Part shown: positions 1-12,397 of the stretch, piece after piece | Position numbering within the stretch: the stretch's first letter is position 1 | Layout: every line of letters starts with the position of its first letter | Assembly (NCBI GenBank): GCA_037447655.1 | Contig: JBBHKE010000513.1 | Span: 27,115 to 91,114, forward strand | Source: Zygnema cylindricum | Taxonomy: Eukaryota; Streptophyta; Zygnematophyceae; Zygnematales; Zygnemataceae | Length of the DNA stretch: 64,000 nucleotides | Direction: 5' to 3' | The notes under the pieces: model-generated | The model's input: the letters and a program-made list of their open reading frames with translations, nothing else | Told to the model about the DNA's origin: nothing | Database searches by the model: none | Program-made: the position numbers and the translations under genes

Positions 1-281
<281 letters not shown>

Positions 282-2185
282 ACAAGTAGCACCGCCAGGG
301 AATTGAATGAAGCCGGCGGTAGCGACAAGTTGTGGGTCCGGGGAACCCTGGGCGGGGAGAGGCCGGAGGTGTGACGGTCCCACTTGACGGTAAGGGGTCG
401 ACAGAGATTCGCCGGTAGGGCCATGGGAGAAGCCGACCGGCAGAGAAAATCTCTCGGGAGACACGTGGACGAAACTTGAGGTGTTTAGGAAACGGATATA
501 GTTATGGATTCTGCTGGAGAAAATCTACTTTGTTTGTTGGCCTACGTGGCAGGACGGACTTCTGACGGCCAGAGTTGTCGGGAGGCGGGCGATTGGACCA
601 GTGGCCGTTTACCGGTCGCGTCTCAATGATTGGCGCCGCCGGAAGGAGACGGAATCGCCGCCAGAAGGAGACGGATTGGGAGATTTGGCGAAAATAGGTC
701 GCAAAGAAGTTCGTTAAGGGACAGAAAACGACGAAAGAGGAAGCAAACAACTTATTTATTGTCGACGACTGCGGCTGGTTTCCTCGAAAGGTAAACTGTA
801 CGGAGTCGAAGATTCTGTTCGTAACAGACGAGGTCATGGTTTTAGGCGCCTAGTCGAACGTTTTTCTGTACGACAAATTGTAAGGACGAGTGTTTTTGCA
901 TCCTGACAAAATGCTTGACTTTCTGGGCTTGGATTATGACAGGTGTCACTCAACGAGCTGTTTTCCAGAAGTCGCCTCTTGTTTTACTGATACGTCCGAA
1001 GAGCACTCCGCGTGACGTCACGCTAGAAGAGGCGGGAGTAACCGCATCGAGACTTTTTCAAATTATTTCCTATTCGGACGTTTCGAAAATGAATTTTATA
1101 AGTAGAACGTAAAAGATTTTAATAAATCGCACCCGATGTTTGTTTCGCACGGAAACACCGACAGTTTTAAATGTCGACTGTGACGAATAAACCACGGTTT
1201 GGCTGTCGAATCTGATAATAGTACAGTAGTAACGGGGAAGAGAGAAATAGCTCAGTTCGGCTCCATAGGGGCCAATTTGCGGCTCAAAAAACGGTCGTTT
1301 AGGAAATAGTACATAACTCGCAAAAAATGGAGCTCCAAAAAAGCTCCAAAAGCGGGATAGCCGCGGGAAATCAGGGAGGCTTGTCGATTTGACATTTTGT
1401 TAGGCGTGAGAATCGAGGAAAAGAGAATACTACCAAAAAAAGTAAATTCGCCCGGAAAATTTTTGAGAAACTACACCGTGAATCGTGATACAGTGTATTT
1501 CTCTCCGTAAACCGGGGATTGATTCCCCTAAATTTGGGAATGGATCCAGTGAGAAAAAAAAAATCGACTCGCAAAACTGTCCTTAAAAAAAATTACACGT
1601 ATTTTTGTTCTTCCCGTAGTTTTTTTTCGTTTTGTTCCAAAGATGGCGAAAAATGTGACCACACTCCATGCAATGGTCCATGAATCCGGTCTTTCAGAAA
1701 AACGTTTTTTCCTTCAAACCCTTTCTTAACAACGGCGGTACATACATGCCTAGGTGTACAATCGGGCAATGTTGGAAGTTTTCGAAAACTAAACACAAAT
1801 TAAGGAAAAACAGCTAAAAGTTCCCAAACGGTTTACTCAAGTTTTTCCACTCAGTCATTTAATGCGAAGGTATACTTTGTTTTTTGCGTTTTTTGTTTTT
1901 GTATAATTTCAATTGTCTTCCTCCCCGAGACCGTGCAAAGTGATGACGTCAAACATTTGGAGACCACAGCTACACGTGGGCTAACTCTTGTTAGTCACCA
2001 CTCACCAGCATAACGGAGAAGACCGGTCGTTTTTTTGCTAGGAGGAAAGTGCTCGGATATCCGCAAACTTTTTGCAGTAACCTGGGGCTCTCGGCGGCGG
2101 TGCTCTGGATTGTAACGCCATTGATTAAACGGTACGGTACTGTACCCTCTGTGCCGATGCAATTGTTTAATCGTTGTATTCAAAA
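282..2185. other. No recognisable gene
   Basis: This is GC-rich at first, then AT-rich. The only longer open frame (about 111 codons, minus strand, 502-837) shows no family signature, and its composition follows the local DNA. A short local duplication (GCCGCC[G/A]GAAGGAGACGGA) sits near 635-677. I see no splice-supported coding series, RNA gene or transposon terminus. Confidence 0.5.
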
Positions 2186-2521
2186 TAGTGTTGTGTATCG
2201 GTAAAATAATTATCGCGATAACACCGATACCGATAGTTATCGGTTATCGAACGGTCAGAGGTCCTGATATATCGGTCCGAGACCAACAAATTCCATATCG
2301 GCGATAACTTTAAAAAAATATAGTATGCATACAATAGTACTTTATAACATATTGTATTATAATATTGACTTTATATAGCATGGCGTGCCACGAATAAGAA
2401 TTTGTTCCGTATCTGTTTAATTGAAATTTATTACGGACAGCGCAGCATATAAACGTTGCCAAATTTAAAACAATACTTTATTGTTCTAAGACTATAGTAC
2501 CGAAACGAAAAATGCTAAATT
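2186..2521 (+). mobile_element. hAT-like TIR element, outer interrupted copy (one end)
   Basis: Starting TAGTGTTGTGTATCGGTA, this stretch is nearly the reverse complement of the right end of the neighbouring element (3200-3415). Both share the run of CGATA-type motifs and the GCATACAATAGTACTTTATAACATA segment type. It is interrupted at 2521 by the inner copy. Its far terminus was not found with confidence; a degenerate CAGTGTTGTATATCG near 4436 is a possible relative. TAGTG fits the YARNG start of hAT terminal repeats. No transposase is visible. Confidence 0.6.
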
Positions 2522-3415
2522 TAGTGTTGTGTATCGGTAAGGATTTGCCGATAACCGATATGGGCCTTTTTTCGGGTATCCGATAATCGATATATTGGTA
2601 CGATATATCAACATCGGTCTAATCGCCGATAAGTAGCCGATAATATCGGGTACTTATCGCCGATAATGCCGATAACGATAACTATCGGCGATAACTGTAC
2701 GGACCGTACAGATAAATGTACGGCCTGTACACTCAACTGTACGTCTTATTCCCCTGGCGTGTACAAGCACAGAAAGTACAGTAGCCGCCATGATATCTGT
2801 ACGAATTTAATACAGATCCAGTAAAAACGATGTACCTTTCACATCCGACGCCATGGCTTTGTCCCTTTATTCATTGAGACCCACTTGGGACCTACCACGT
2901 GTCAATCTGTCGGCTTTTTTGGCAAAAGCTGCCAAAAGAGCCATTCCATGATGCCGGGCTCACGCTGGCCCGTCTGCTCGTGTTTTCTCATTTCAATTCG
3001 TCCGTTCGATTTCGGCGGCGCGCATAATGTTATTTTGCGTCCGTTGTACTTTTGTGTCCGCCGTCCTTTTCCAGTTCCATGTTCACCAGTTTTTTAGTAA
3101 AATTCCGTACGTCGCCGTAAAATTTTTGTTCAGTTAACCGGCCAACGTTTATGTGTTGCGCTCTCCGTAATAAATTGCAGTTAAACGATAAAGGAACAGA
3201 TTTTTATACGTGGCATGCCACGCTATATAAAATCAATAAAATAATACAGTATGTTATAAAGTACTATTGTATGCATTCTATATATTTTTTAAGTTATCGC
3301 CGATATGGAATTTGTTGGTCTCAGACCGATATAACGGAACCTCTGACCGTTCGATAACCGATAACTATCGGTATCGGTGTTATCGCGATAAGTTTTTTAC
3401 CGATACACAACACTA
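2522..3415 (+). mobile_element. hAT-like non-autonomous element, inner copy
   Basis: The element is bounded by TAGTGTTGTGTATCGGTAA on the left and its inverse ending CCGATACACAACACTA on the right. The flanking octamers are gctaaatt (2514-2521) and gttaaatt (3416-3423), a 7/8 match consistent with the 8-bp target duplication of hAT elements. The interior (about 890 bp) has no transposase and is dense in GTAC motifs around 2696-2835. It inserted into a related copy in the opposite orientation. Confidence 0.7.
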
Positions 3416-5770
3416 GTTAAATTACATTGTAAATTTGTAAATCAAACTTTTTCATAAAATATACGAACATGCGAACACATCTGTTAAACTGCCGCCATTT
3501 ACTGCCACCGTGGAAGTGATATGAGGGCGTAACTAACCTTGCAAAAAAAAATAACAGTCAAAAGGACATTCGGGACTGGTATGGGAGCGTGGAACCCAAG
3601 TAAAACCCCCTTAAAATTATAAATAATCAATGAAATGTCGCGATTTTTTCACCGAAATCCGGGGGAAGGGGGTCCGCCGCGCGTCCGGCGAATAACACCT
3701 ACAACATGTTATACATTTTATGTTATATATTATATAGAGTATGATACAAAATAGTATACAAATGTACTGTATGGTTAGAAATGTAGCGGCAATAAGAAGT
3801 CCATTCATCCTAGCGCGATATATTGAGCCCTTTGGGCCATTTAATAATAAATGTTATCGGTTATGGAAGTTATCGCAGTCTACAATGTAGGGATGTACAA
3901 TACTACAAGATACTGATTTTGTGTATTTATAGCCTCTTAACGATAGCGAATATCTACCTTTTTTTTACCTAGTGACTGTCGATGTATAGATAAGAACCAC
4001 ATCAATATTTTTATGGATATAACTGTGCGGTACTGCAATAGCTAAAGTGGCTTTAAAATAATTTTGTACGATTTTATTCGTTATATGCCTTAGCACTTGT
4101 TCCACGTAATGTATTTTAACCTTATGTTGTTTTCTAAATATTGTTTGTGTTTGCGTGAGAGATTTGTTAGTGTAGAGAGGGAATATATTGTGGACAATAT
4201 ATTTCAATCAATCAAAATATGTAATGTTTCTTACATTATAAGTTCCTTAGGGGTTATAGTAAAAACATTTAAAAGGCTTACAAAAATTTGTCTACTTAGA
4301 GCCAAAAGTTTGATAAAGTTATAAATTGTTTTTTATTTTTTTGGTCAAATTTCCTATGGAGTGATTGTCGTGTATCAAGAGTTGTTAGACGATATTCGAT
4401 ATGTTTTTTTTTTAATTGCCGATAATCGATATATCAGTGTTGTATATCGCGAAGGGTGACATCGCGATAAATTTATGGGAACATAAGATTCTTTCAGTAG
4501 AAATGCATAGGTTTGTTTTAAGAATTTTAAAAACGTCATACTTGTTTTAAGTGTCCAACCACGATGCTAGATGTGTGCGAGCGTAATATGTTATTGTACC
4601 ACATGTAGGCTAACAAAAGAAAACTACGAAAGCTAAAGGAAGGCAAAGGGAGCATGACAATATATCTTTAGAGAACGACTTTCTGGTGGATTTTGGTGGA
4701 TACTATATGAAATTGGATAAGAGAACGTGTCATTTATGACGTGTGAGCAGTCAATGTGTCCATTGTGGCATTTATCAATATTTGTGTATGTTTGGAAATT
4801 GTATAGTACTTTGTGGTTAACCACCGTCTTGTTGTAAGAGAGTTCAGCAAGGTGCAATGATTTAATGGAGTTATTCCTTCGTTGACGTCGACCTAATACG
4901 AATCAGACAGTTATTGTTTGCATTTGGACACTTTGAGAAATTTGATGGATTTTTTTCAAAAAGTGTCTCTCCAAAACTCGAAAAAATTACACGACATGGT
5001 ACAAAAACATAAAAAATAGTAAAATACCCCATTTTTTCACCGATGGAAAATTGATCTTAGAGGAACCAAAAGATTATAAAAGGTTGTTATTCTAATCATC
5101 GGCATTATAGGTATCGATATTGTATGTCAAACAATTTTTTACGTAGAAATTCTCCAATGGTCTAGGTGTGAATATAGTCTGTTTTATTCTTATTGTTTTT
5201 GCATCCGCGGCTTATTTTCATCACCCAGTCATTGCTTTATCGAGCCAGTAGATGGACAATAGCCACATAGATCGTGTACAATCTTTACACCTGGATGACC
5301 AGTTACGCACCATAATGGAAGGGAATAGATTTGCCATGTATTGTAGAGGCAATTTGACTTCGGACATGGTCGTTATATATTTGTCGGAAGTTATCCTATC
5401 ACAATCCATTTGCCTTCCCTTTGTCCTTCGGGGTTCGACGCGCTTTTCTTGTGTTTAGGTTACTCTAAAATTTCCTTTCGTACAAGGAGAGAATACGCTT
5501 GTACGCATCTTACATTGATATTATAAAATTGAAGTCTTTCACGAACGTTTGCGCAAATATGACATTCAGATTGTTACGTTTGGGAAAACTTTGACACATC
5601 CGCAAATGTGAGAGTAACGATACTAACATTAGTTTTGTGAATGACCTGATGGCAAATTGGCCTGAAAGTTATTGGGAGCGAATGCTTATGATAGCAAATT
5701 GGCCTAAAAGTTATTGCCAGCGAATGTCTCTTCACAGTTCTTGGCAACTCCTAACAAAAGAACAGCCCAA
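3416..5770. other. AT-rich DNA without recognisable gene
   Basis: No supported coding sequence. It contains scattered TATCG/CGATA motifs that may be decayed hAT sequence (3840-3880, 4385-4470). A 42-bp imperfect tandem duplication has units beginning at 5652 and 5694, each starting GCAAATTGGCCT. Short open frames here are fully explained by low stop density. Confidence 0.5.
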
Positions 5771-6728
5771 GGATATGTCCCCGTGTATTAAAGGTATCGA
5801 CTTTTTCCTGTCGTTTTCCCCCAAAACGTAGTTCCGTACGATAAAAACTTTAGCCGTATACAAAAATGAATTATACAAAAGTACAGGAAACGTAAAGTCG
5901 ATACTTTGAATATACTTCATGCTTGTCGTCGTGTGAACGCATTTTGGCGTTTTCCTTTTTTCGACCCCGGGGGCAAGAGAATATAGCCCGTCAAAAAACT
6001 TCATCATAAATCACCTCGCGGCTGGATTTTAGGGAAAGTATCACCAAAACAACGAATGAAAAACGGCCTACGCACGGGCCACACGAGTGGGAAAATCTTA
6101 GGACAAAAGAGACTACTAGTTATTTTTCTCCCTGCCCGTCTTGCGCATGTACGGAAAAAGACGAGCATGTACGCAAAAAAATTTGCAGGGGTCTTGGACC
6201 TCCACTTTCATTGATGGGTCCTTTGGAGAGTTTTGAGCCGTCGTTGCTTCTCCTCTCTCCTTCCCACATTATCGATTTAATCTCATATTTTTTAAAACGA
6301 GGCATAACAGTACAACTATTAAAAGAAATATACTTGAAAAATAATTATTTTGACTACCTTTAGGTATATTTTTATGGCAAGTCGAGTGAGAAAAGTCGAA
6401 AAAACAAAATCGAGTAGCCATGGCCGAAAGTTTTTGAATATGTGACGTCGATGTTGTCACAAGTTAGCATAGCGTCACAATGTCATAAAACCCTAAACAT
6501 TTGCCATGTAAAAAATATAGCTTGTCTACAACTGACGTTGTTTTTGTTGGCGTCACCAATTTTGTAATCGTCTTCAACCGTCACAAAGTTGTATCCACGT
6601 CTACAACCGTCACATATCAAAGTTCCGATTTCATTTTCGCACATTGGAACACTTTTCAAAGTAGTACGGAGAATCTCACTACAGTCCAAAATACTTAATC
6701 AAAGTAATGATTACATGGGGACATGGCC
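5771..6728 (+). mobile_element. PIF/Harbinger-like MITE (subfamily 2)
   Basis: The left terminus GGATATGTCCCCGTGT and right terminus ACATGGGGACATGGCC form imperfect inverted repeats. The flanks are CAA (5768-5770, probably a mutated TAA) and TAA (6729-6731). The interior resembles 43998-44934: both have a block around GACCTC..TTTCATTCATGGGTC and a later GTCACAA..CCCTAAACAT block. There is no transposase, so it is non-autonomous. Assignment to PIF/Harbinger rests on the 3-bp TWA target duplication and is inference. Confidence 0.65.
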
Positions 6729-6764
6729 TAATACAACAATAAGACGAGTGCTCCATACATATGT

Positions 6765-7749
6765 TGTTGAAATAAGTAGTTTTTGTATTTTCTAGTTTAA
6801 AATAAAAGCGGAAACATATATAAGAAATGATGGCAGCCTGCCTCCATCTCTTCTCTCTCTCCCCCATACTTGTTGTAGTCAATGAAGGAGAGAGAGAGCG
6901 ATGAAGCCATGGCTGCCTCAGCTCCATAGGAAGGACTAAAGAGTGACTTAAGTCACTCTCAACAAAAGGTTGAGTCCGGCAGGACTCGAACCCCCGACCG
7001 GTAGAGCGCGGCGTATCCGTTAGCTCTAACCGTCCGTTAGATGATGTAGGGTTTCATTCATATATAAACTGTTGTATAGTACCGAAATGATCTAACTGGA
7101 ATATGAAACGAAACGAACATAGAACTTGTTAAGGTTTAGTGCGAACGTCATTTCGCACGAAACAAATGAAACAGACACTTTGAACGGTCGACATTTAATG
7201 TCGGATTTAATCCGACGGCGCACGTCGTCGCCGAGATCGCGGAATGGTCACTTTGGATTTTATGGACGTGGCATGACGTGGCGCCGCGTGGAAGGATGAC
7301 ATTCGGTCACGGGAATTCCCGAGGAAATACGGACAAGTGGAAAAATGACACGCGTCCACTCAAGAGCCTTGTCGTACACCGGCCGTACAAAAAGTACATC
7401 GGCCATAGTACCTTTCTGTACTTTACAGTAATTCGATTGGTTCGTACTTTAGTAGATAGGGGTTGTGAGAGGGATTTAGGACTTAGGAAATATTTGGTAG
7501 ATAGACACCTCTCTCTAAGAGAGCTTTGTATAAATTGGCATTTTTGCCGGCTCATAACTTATCGCCTGGTTGGCCGTTTTCAGTGATTCTTTTTGCTAGG
7601 CACTCAGGGGAGTCCAAGCTACACAAGGGTGCAGTCAAATTGTCAGTTTATCTTCTTGGGCAGAAGTGGTCGTGGCTTAAAGTGGGTTAGTTAAATACTA
7701 TCTAGAGGCTTCCTGTATTCTGTAGTCCAATGGAGGACACAGAATTGCA
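6765..7749 (+). repeat. 5' LTR of element A
   Basis: The LTR is 985 bp, starting TGTTGAAATAAG and ending GAATTGCA. It contains a run of hairpins: a 20-bp perfect palindrome, a CTCAAC/GTTGAG stem and a GAGTCC/GGACTC stem (about 6935-6990). An antisense tRNA-like block overlaps these, and there is a plant-type TAGGGTTT box at about 7047. The last 20 bases begin with the Gag ATG (7730). Compared with the 3' LTR it lacks 14 bp near 7030. Confidence 0.92.
6964..7033 (-). other. Antisense tRNA-like block in LTR A
   Basis: On the minus strand this reads as part of a D arm (GGTTAGAGC), a central spacer, a Pol III B box GGTTCGAGTCC (6982-6992) and, about 14 nt later, TTTT (6964-6967). It is tRNA-sized, but I cannot fold a complete cloverleaf: the acceptor stem is not convincing and one T-stem pair mismatches. 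The 14-bp deletion in this LTR removes part of the sequence upstream of the D-arm portion. Confidence 0.55.
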
Positions 7750-10700
7750 GGTTATGGGCCCACCCTCTAGGGTGCTCACCTTCAATGGATCTGGGTTCAT
7801 CTATTGGGAAGCCATGATGATGGGAGCTTTGTGTGAAAAACGATAATGGGGTATCGTCAGTGGACAAGTGAAACGTCCACCTTCGGGAACTCCACCAGGA
7901 TTTGGGGGAGTAAGGTTTTCTGCAACAACGGCTGCCTCAGCGGAGGAGGCAGATGATGGGGACAGTAGTGTGTCCGAAAAGGAGAAAGGGAAGGAGACAC
8001 CCCTCACTCCTATTGCCACAGTATCGGGAACGGCAACCGTGAAGACCGTGGAGAACGATACTCAAATGTGGGAGGATGTAAACATGGCTGCCAAGAACTT
8101 CATTTTGAGGCACCTCACTCAAGGTTTGGCCACTCCTCATCTTCACATTTACAAGGCAGAAGAATTGTGGGAGAGTTTGGTGGAGATTTATAGAGCTGGA
8201 ACTATTCAGGAGCTCCAGTTGGCTGAGCAAAAGCTATTGAGTTACACTTACAAAGGAGGAAAGATGTTAGATTACTGTAATGATCTTTCTTGTTTGTATA
8301 TGGAAATGGAAAGTGCCGGGTGGACAGGTACAATGAAAATGAAAGTTAACACCCTTATCATGAAATTACCAGATGAGTTCGAAAACATAGTGTACCGAGT
8401 ACCGGGAATGCCTGATAGTTCATGGAAATGGAACACAGTAGTTAGGATGATACTTGTGCAAGAAAACACAATGGAGATTAGGAGAGGAGGAAAGAGCATT
8501 CAAGCTCTAGCAGCAGGAGGGGACCGATGGGGGAAGGATCTGAAGAAACCTTATAGAGGGGAAAGAGATAATTCTGGGGGACAGAGGCCCCCAAAGGGTC
8601 TTTGTCATTATTGCAAAAAGCCGGGACACTTTATTGCAGATTGTGTCAAGTTGTCGGAGCTGAGGCTCCAAGAAAACCGTGGAGGGGGTTCTTCCGGAGG
8701 GAAGAAAAAGGCACTTGTGGTTACAAAAGTGTCAGGAGAAACCGAGGATGAGTCATCTGAGGAGGATGGGGAGCTTCTTCTTGACGAGAGTCTGGAGGAG
8801 AAGGAGATCCCTCGGAGGCAGAAGTGTGCCCTTGGAGCAATTCGGGAAGCTCCACAGGAAGGATGGATCATCGATTCAGGTGCATCCATACATATGTGTC
8901 GTGATAAAGAACTCTTCACTAAGCTACGAAAGATTCCTACTGCAGAGATAGAGTATGGGGATGGGAGAGTGGTTACTACAGATCTAGTGGGATCAGTAGA
9001 TCTGAAAGTCTTAGTGAAGGGTAAGACCTCTATACTTACATTTTAGATGTACTTTACATTCCTCAGCTGAGTAAAAATCTTGTCTCTACGTATGTGTTAG
9101 ATGACAAAGAGTTTGATACCTTCACCAGAAAGGGAGTCTTTACAGCTAAGTATGGGAATGAAGTTTACTTCACAGCAGATAAGGGTAGCCAAGGAATGTT
9201 TAGGCTTAACTTGAGTAATGAAAAGAAGAATGCTTACTATGTTGGTGTTCCTAAGGTGATGATTTGGCATAAGCGGTTGGGGCATGTACATTTTGATAGG
9301 TTAAGGGAAATGAAAAAGCTTGGGGTAGTAGATGGCATTCAGTTTGGGGATAATGAAATAATGGATGATTGTAGTGGTTGTGCTCAAGGTAAGGCTCACA
9401 GACTTCCCTTTCCCAAAGCCGCCACATATAGAGGTGAGAAAGTGTTAGATTTGGTCCACACAGATATTTGGGGACCTGCAAAAGTACCTGCGGTTGGAGG
9501 AAAGAGGTTTATGATGACAATAACTGATGATTGGTCTAGATACTCTAGAGTCAACTTTCTGAAAAATAAGTCTGAAGCATCCACTTACTTCAAAGAATAT
9601 AAAGCCTGGAGTGATAAGTTGCATGAAACCCCTATTAAGAGGATAAGGAGTGATAATGGGGGGAATATACCTCTAACCAGTTTGAGGAATATCTGAGAGA
9701 TGAGGGAGTGCAACACCAGAAAACTGTACCATATAACTCGGAACAAAATGGGGTAGCTGAGAGGTTGAATAGAACACTAGGAGATAGTGCATGCAGTGTG
9801 TTGGCAGACAAGAAAATATGAAAGAGATTTTGGGCAGAGGCAATGAACTGTGCCAACTATATTAAGAATAGAGTCCTCACCTCAGCTGTAAAGGGAGTCA
9901 CACCTTATGAGAGATGGGTTGGAAGGAAACCAGATATCTCACACCTTAAAGTATTTGGTAGCCAAGTTTACAGTCTTGACACGGATAGGAAAAACTGGAA
10001 ACTAGATGCTAAGGGAAAACCTGGATACTTTGTGGGATATGATGAGGATGTTAAGGGATATAGAGTCTATGACTTTGCAAAGAAAGATATCATTCAGGTC
10101 AAACACTTAGTTGTCATGGATGAAGGGAAGTCATTTGACCCCTTCAAATATACAAAGATGATTAGGATCAGATTTGAGTCTGAAAGTGAGGAGAACTCGG
10201 TCGTTCCCGAAAGGGACATCGGTGACAGCGTGATTACACATTCAGGGGAGATCCAAGATACAGGAGACTCACCGGAAACCTCACATACTCCTATGGACTT
10301 TGAGGAGATAGAAGAAGCGGGACAAGAACCGGTTTCCATGGACAGGGGAGCCGATGAAACAGTGAGAAGAAATCCAAGACTTCCATCCATTCTTGCTTCG
10401 GAGTTTGAGGGAGAGAGAAGAAGCAGCAAAAGATTACAGGAAAAACAAGTCGCTCATAAGGTAACTAAGCTATCTCACCCTGATGAGCCTCAGTCTTACT
10501 CGGAGGCAGTGAATAGTCCAGAGAAAGAAAGATGGATTAAAGCTATAAATGATGAGATGGCTTCTATCATGGAAGCAAATACCTGGGAACTAGCAGATTG
10601 TCCTCCTGACAGAAAAACCTATTGGGTGTAAATGGGTATTTAAACTAAATCTGAACCCAGATAATACCATTGAAAGATATAAGGCTCGATTGGTAGCGAA

Positions 10701-12078
10701 GGGGTTCACCCAGAAGGAAGGGATTGACTATGAGGAGACCTTTGCTCCAGTTGTTCGGTTCCCATCAGTAAGGATTCTCCTCAGCCTGGCAGCAGCGGAA
10801 GACATGGAAATCTATCAGATGGACATTAAGACTGCGTTTCTTAATGGTGAGTTAGAGGAAGAAATTTTCATGAGACAACCCGCGGGGTTCGTGGAGGAAG
10901 GAGAAGAGAGCAAAGTCTGCAGGCTCATAAAGTCCTTATATGGACTAAAGCAGGCTCCCCGACAGTGGAACAAGAAACTAGATGAGTTTCTTACCAGTCT
11001 GGGATATATCCGTATCAGCTCTGACCATTCTATCTATATGTTTGAAGATGAGAGTGGTGTCATTTTTATTGCAATTTATGTGGATGATCTGCTTGTGTTG
11101 AGTAAATCCTTGGAAAAGATCAATAAGTTAAAAACAGATCTTAGAAGCAGATTTGATATGAAGGATTTAGGGGAGGCAAAATATATTTTGGGGATCCAAA
11201 TGGAGAGAGATAGGGGGAAGAAGATTATAAGACTTACTCAGAAAGAAGCAATAGGTAATATGCTTGAGAAATTCCAGATGGAAAATGCTAACAGTTGTAC
11301 CACTCCCATGGACTTGAAAAAAGTAAGTGATGGGAGTATAGAAGGAGGAGTAATGATCTTAGATGATCAAATGAGTATTGAAGAGAGAGAGTTTATGAAG
11401 ACTATCCCTTATAGACAGGTCGTAGGAAGTTTAATCTATTTTATGAATTGTACCAGGCCGGACATAGCGGCAGCAGTTGGAGTACTTAGTAGGAGTCTGA
11501 ATGATCCTAGGAAGAGGGATTGGGAGGCAGCCAAGAGAGTCATGAGATATCTGGTTGGAACCAGAGAGTTATGGTTGCATTTCGGAGGGGAGCACACTGA
11601 CATCACTACTTGGAGTGATGCCAGTTATGGGGACGCACCTATGAGACGATGCACTTCTGGGTATGTGTTGTATGTTGGGGAAGGTGCATGCTGTTGGAGC
11701 AGTAAGCAACAAAAGGTGGTTGCTCAGTCCACCATGGAGGCTGAGTACATGGCCTCTTGTTCTGCTGTGAAAGAGTTGATGTGGGTCAAGTCCTTGCTGC
11801 AAGAACTTCGGTATATCAAAGAGGGAGTGCATGAAGTGTTTTGTGATAATCAAGCGGCCATAGCAATTGCAGCAAATCCAAAACATCATTTTAAGGCTAA
11901 ACATATGGACATAAGATTAAGTTTTGTAAGAGAAAAAGTTGAGAATAAAATAGTGAATCTTCTATATAGATCTGATGAGGAAATGGTAGCGGACATGATG
12001 ACCAAACCTGTACCCTTGCCAAAATTAAAATACTGGAGGGAAAAATGTGGATTAAAAGAAAAATTAAAAATAGACTAG
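7730..12078 (+). pseudogene. gag-pol of element A, broken
   Basis: This is a Ty1/copia polyprotein of about 1,450 codons starting at the ATG in the LTR (7730). Gag has a CX2CX4HX4C zinc knuckle near 8603-8644. The protease has DSG near 8873. The integrase shows the HHCC zinc site and two of its acidic residues (9270-9660). The RT retains [12 protein letters not shown] and YVDD (near 11080). The RNase H runs to 12078. Breaks: TAA at 7844-7846; a one-base deletion near 9044; a one-base deletion near 9660 in the SDNGG region; TGA near 9819; a one-base insertion near 10616. From 10690 to 12078 the frame is uninterrupted. All domains would act in cytoplasmic virus-like particles and then the nucleus in a live copy. 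Confidence 0.9.
7750..7764 (+). promoter_or_regulatory. Primer-binding site, half-tRNA iMet type
   Basis: GGTTATGGGCCCACC directly follows the LTR's CA. It is the complement of the anticodon stem-loop of eukaryotic initiator tRNA-Met, ending two bases past the CAU anticodon, rather than of the tRNA 3' end. Drosophila copia uses the same kind of internally cleaved primer. Here the site also lies inside the gag reading frame. Confidence 0.88.
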
Positions 12079-12091
12079 AAAATAAAGGGAG

Positions 12092-12397
12092 TGTTGAAAT
12101 AAGTAGTTTTTGTATTTTCTAGTTTAAAATAAAAGCGGAAACATATATAAGAAATGGTGGCAGCCTGCCTCCATCCCTTCTCTCTCTCCCCCATACTTGT
12201 TGTAGTCACCGAAGGAGAGAGAGAGCGATGAAGCCATGGCTGCCTCAGCTCCATAGGAAGGACTAAAGAGTGACTTAAGTCACTCTCAACAAAAGGTTGA
12301 GTCCGGCAGGACTCGAACCCCCGACCGGTAGAGCGCGGCGTAGCCGTTAGCTCTAACCAGTCTGTCGTAGAAGTCCGTTAGATGATGTAGGGTTTCA
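12092..12397 (+). repeat. 3' LTR of element A, first part
   Basis: It begins TGTTGAAATAAG directly after the purine tract AATAAAGGGAG and is cut at 12397 by element B. The target of B is tttca (12393-12397, repeated at 18614-18618). It keeps the 14 bp missing from the 5' LTR, and its antisense tRNA-like block (12291-12363) has B box 12309-12319 and a T run at 12291-12294. Confidence 0.92.

Noticed and set aside
502-837. 111-codon minus-strand open frame as a host gene
   Set aside because: No recognisable domain, no splice support, and composition follows the local GC-rich DNA.
6964-7033. Functional tRNA gene
   Set aside because: The D-arm, B box and T run are present, but the acceptor stem does not pair and the T stem has a mismatch, so I kept it only as tRNA-like.
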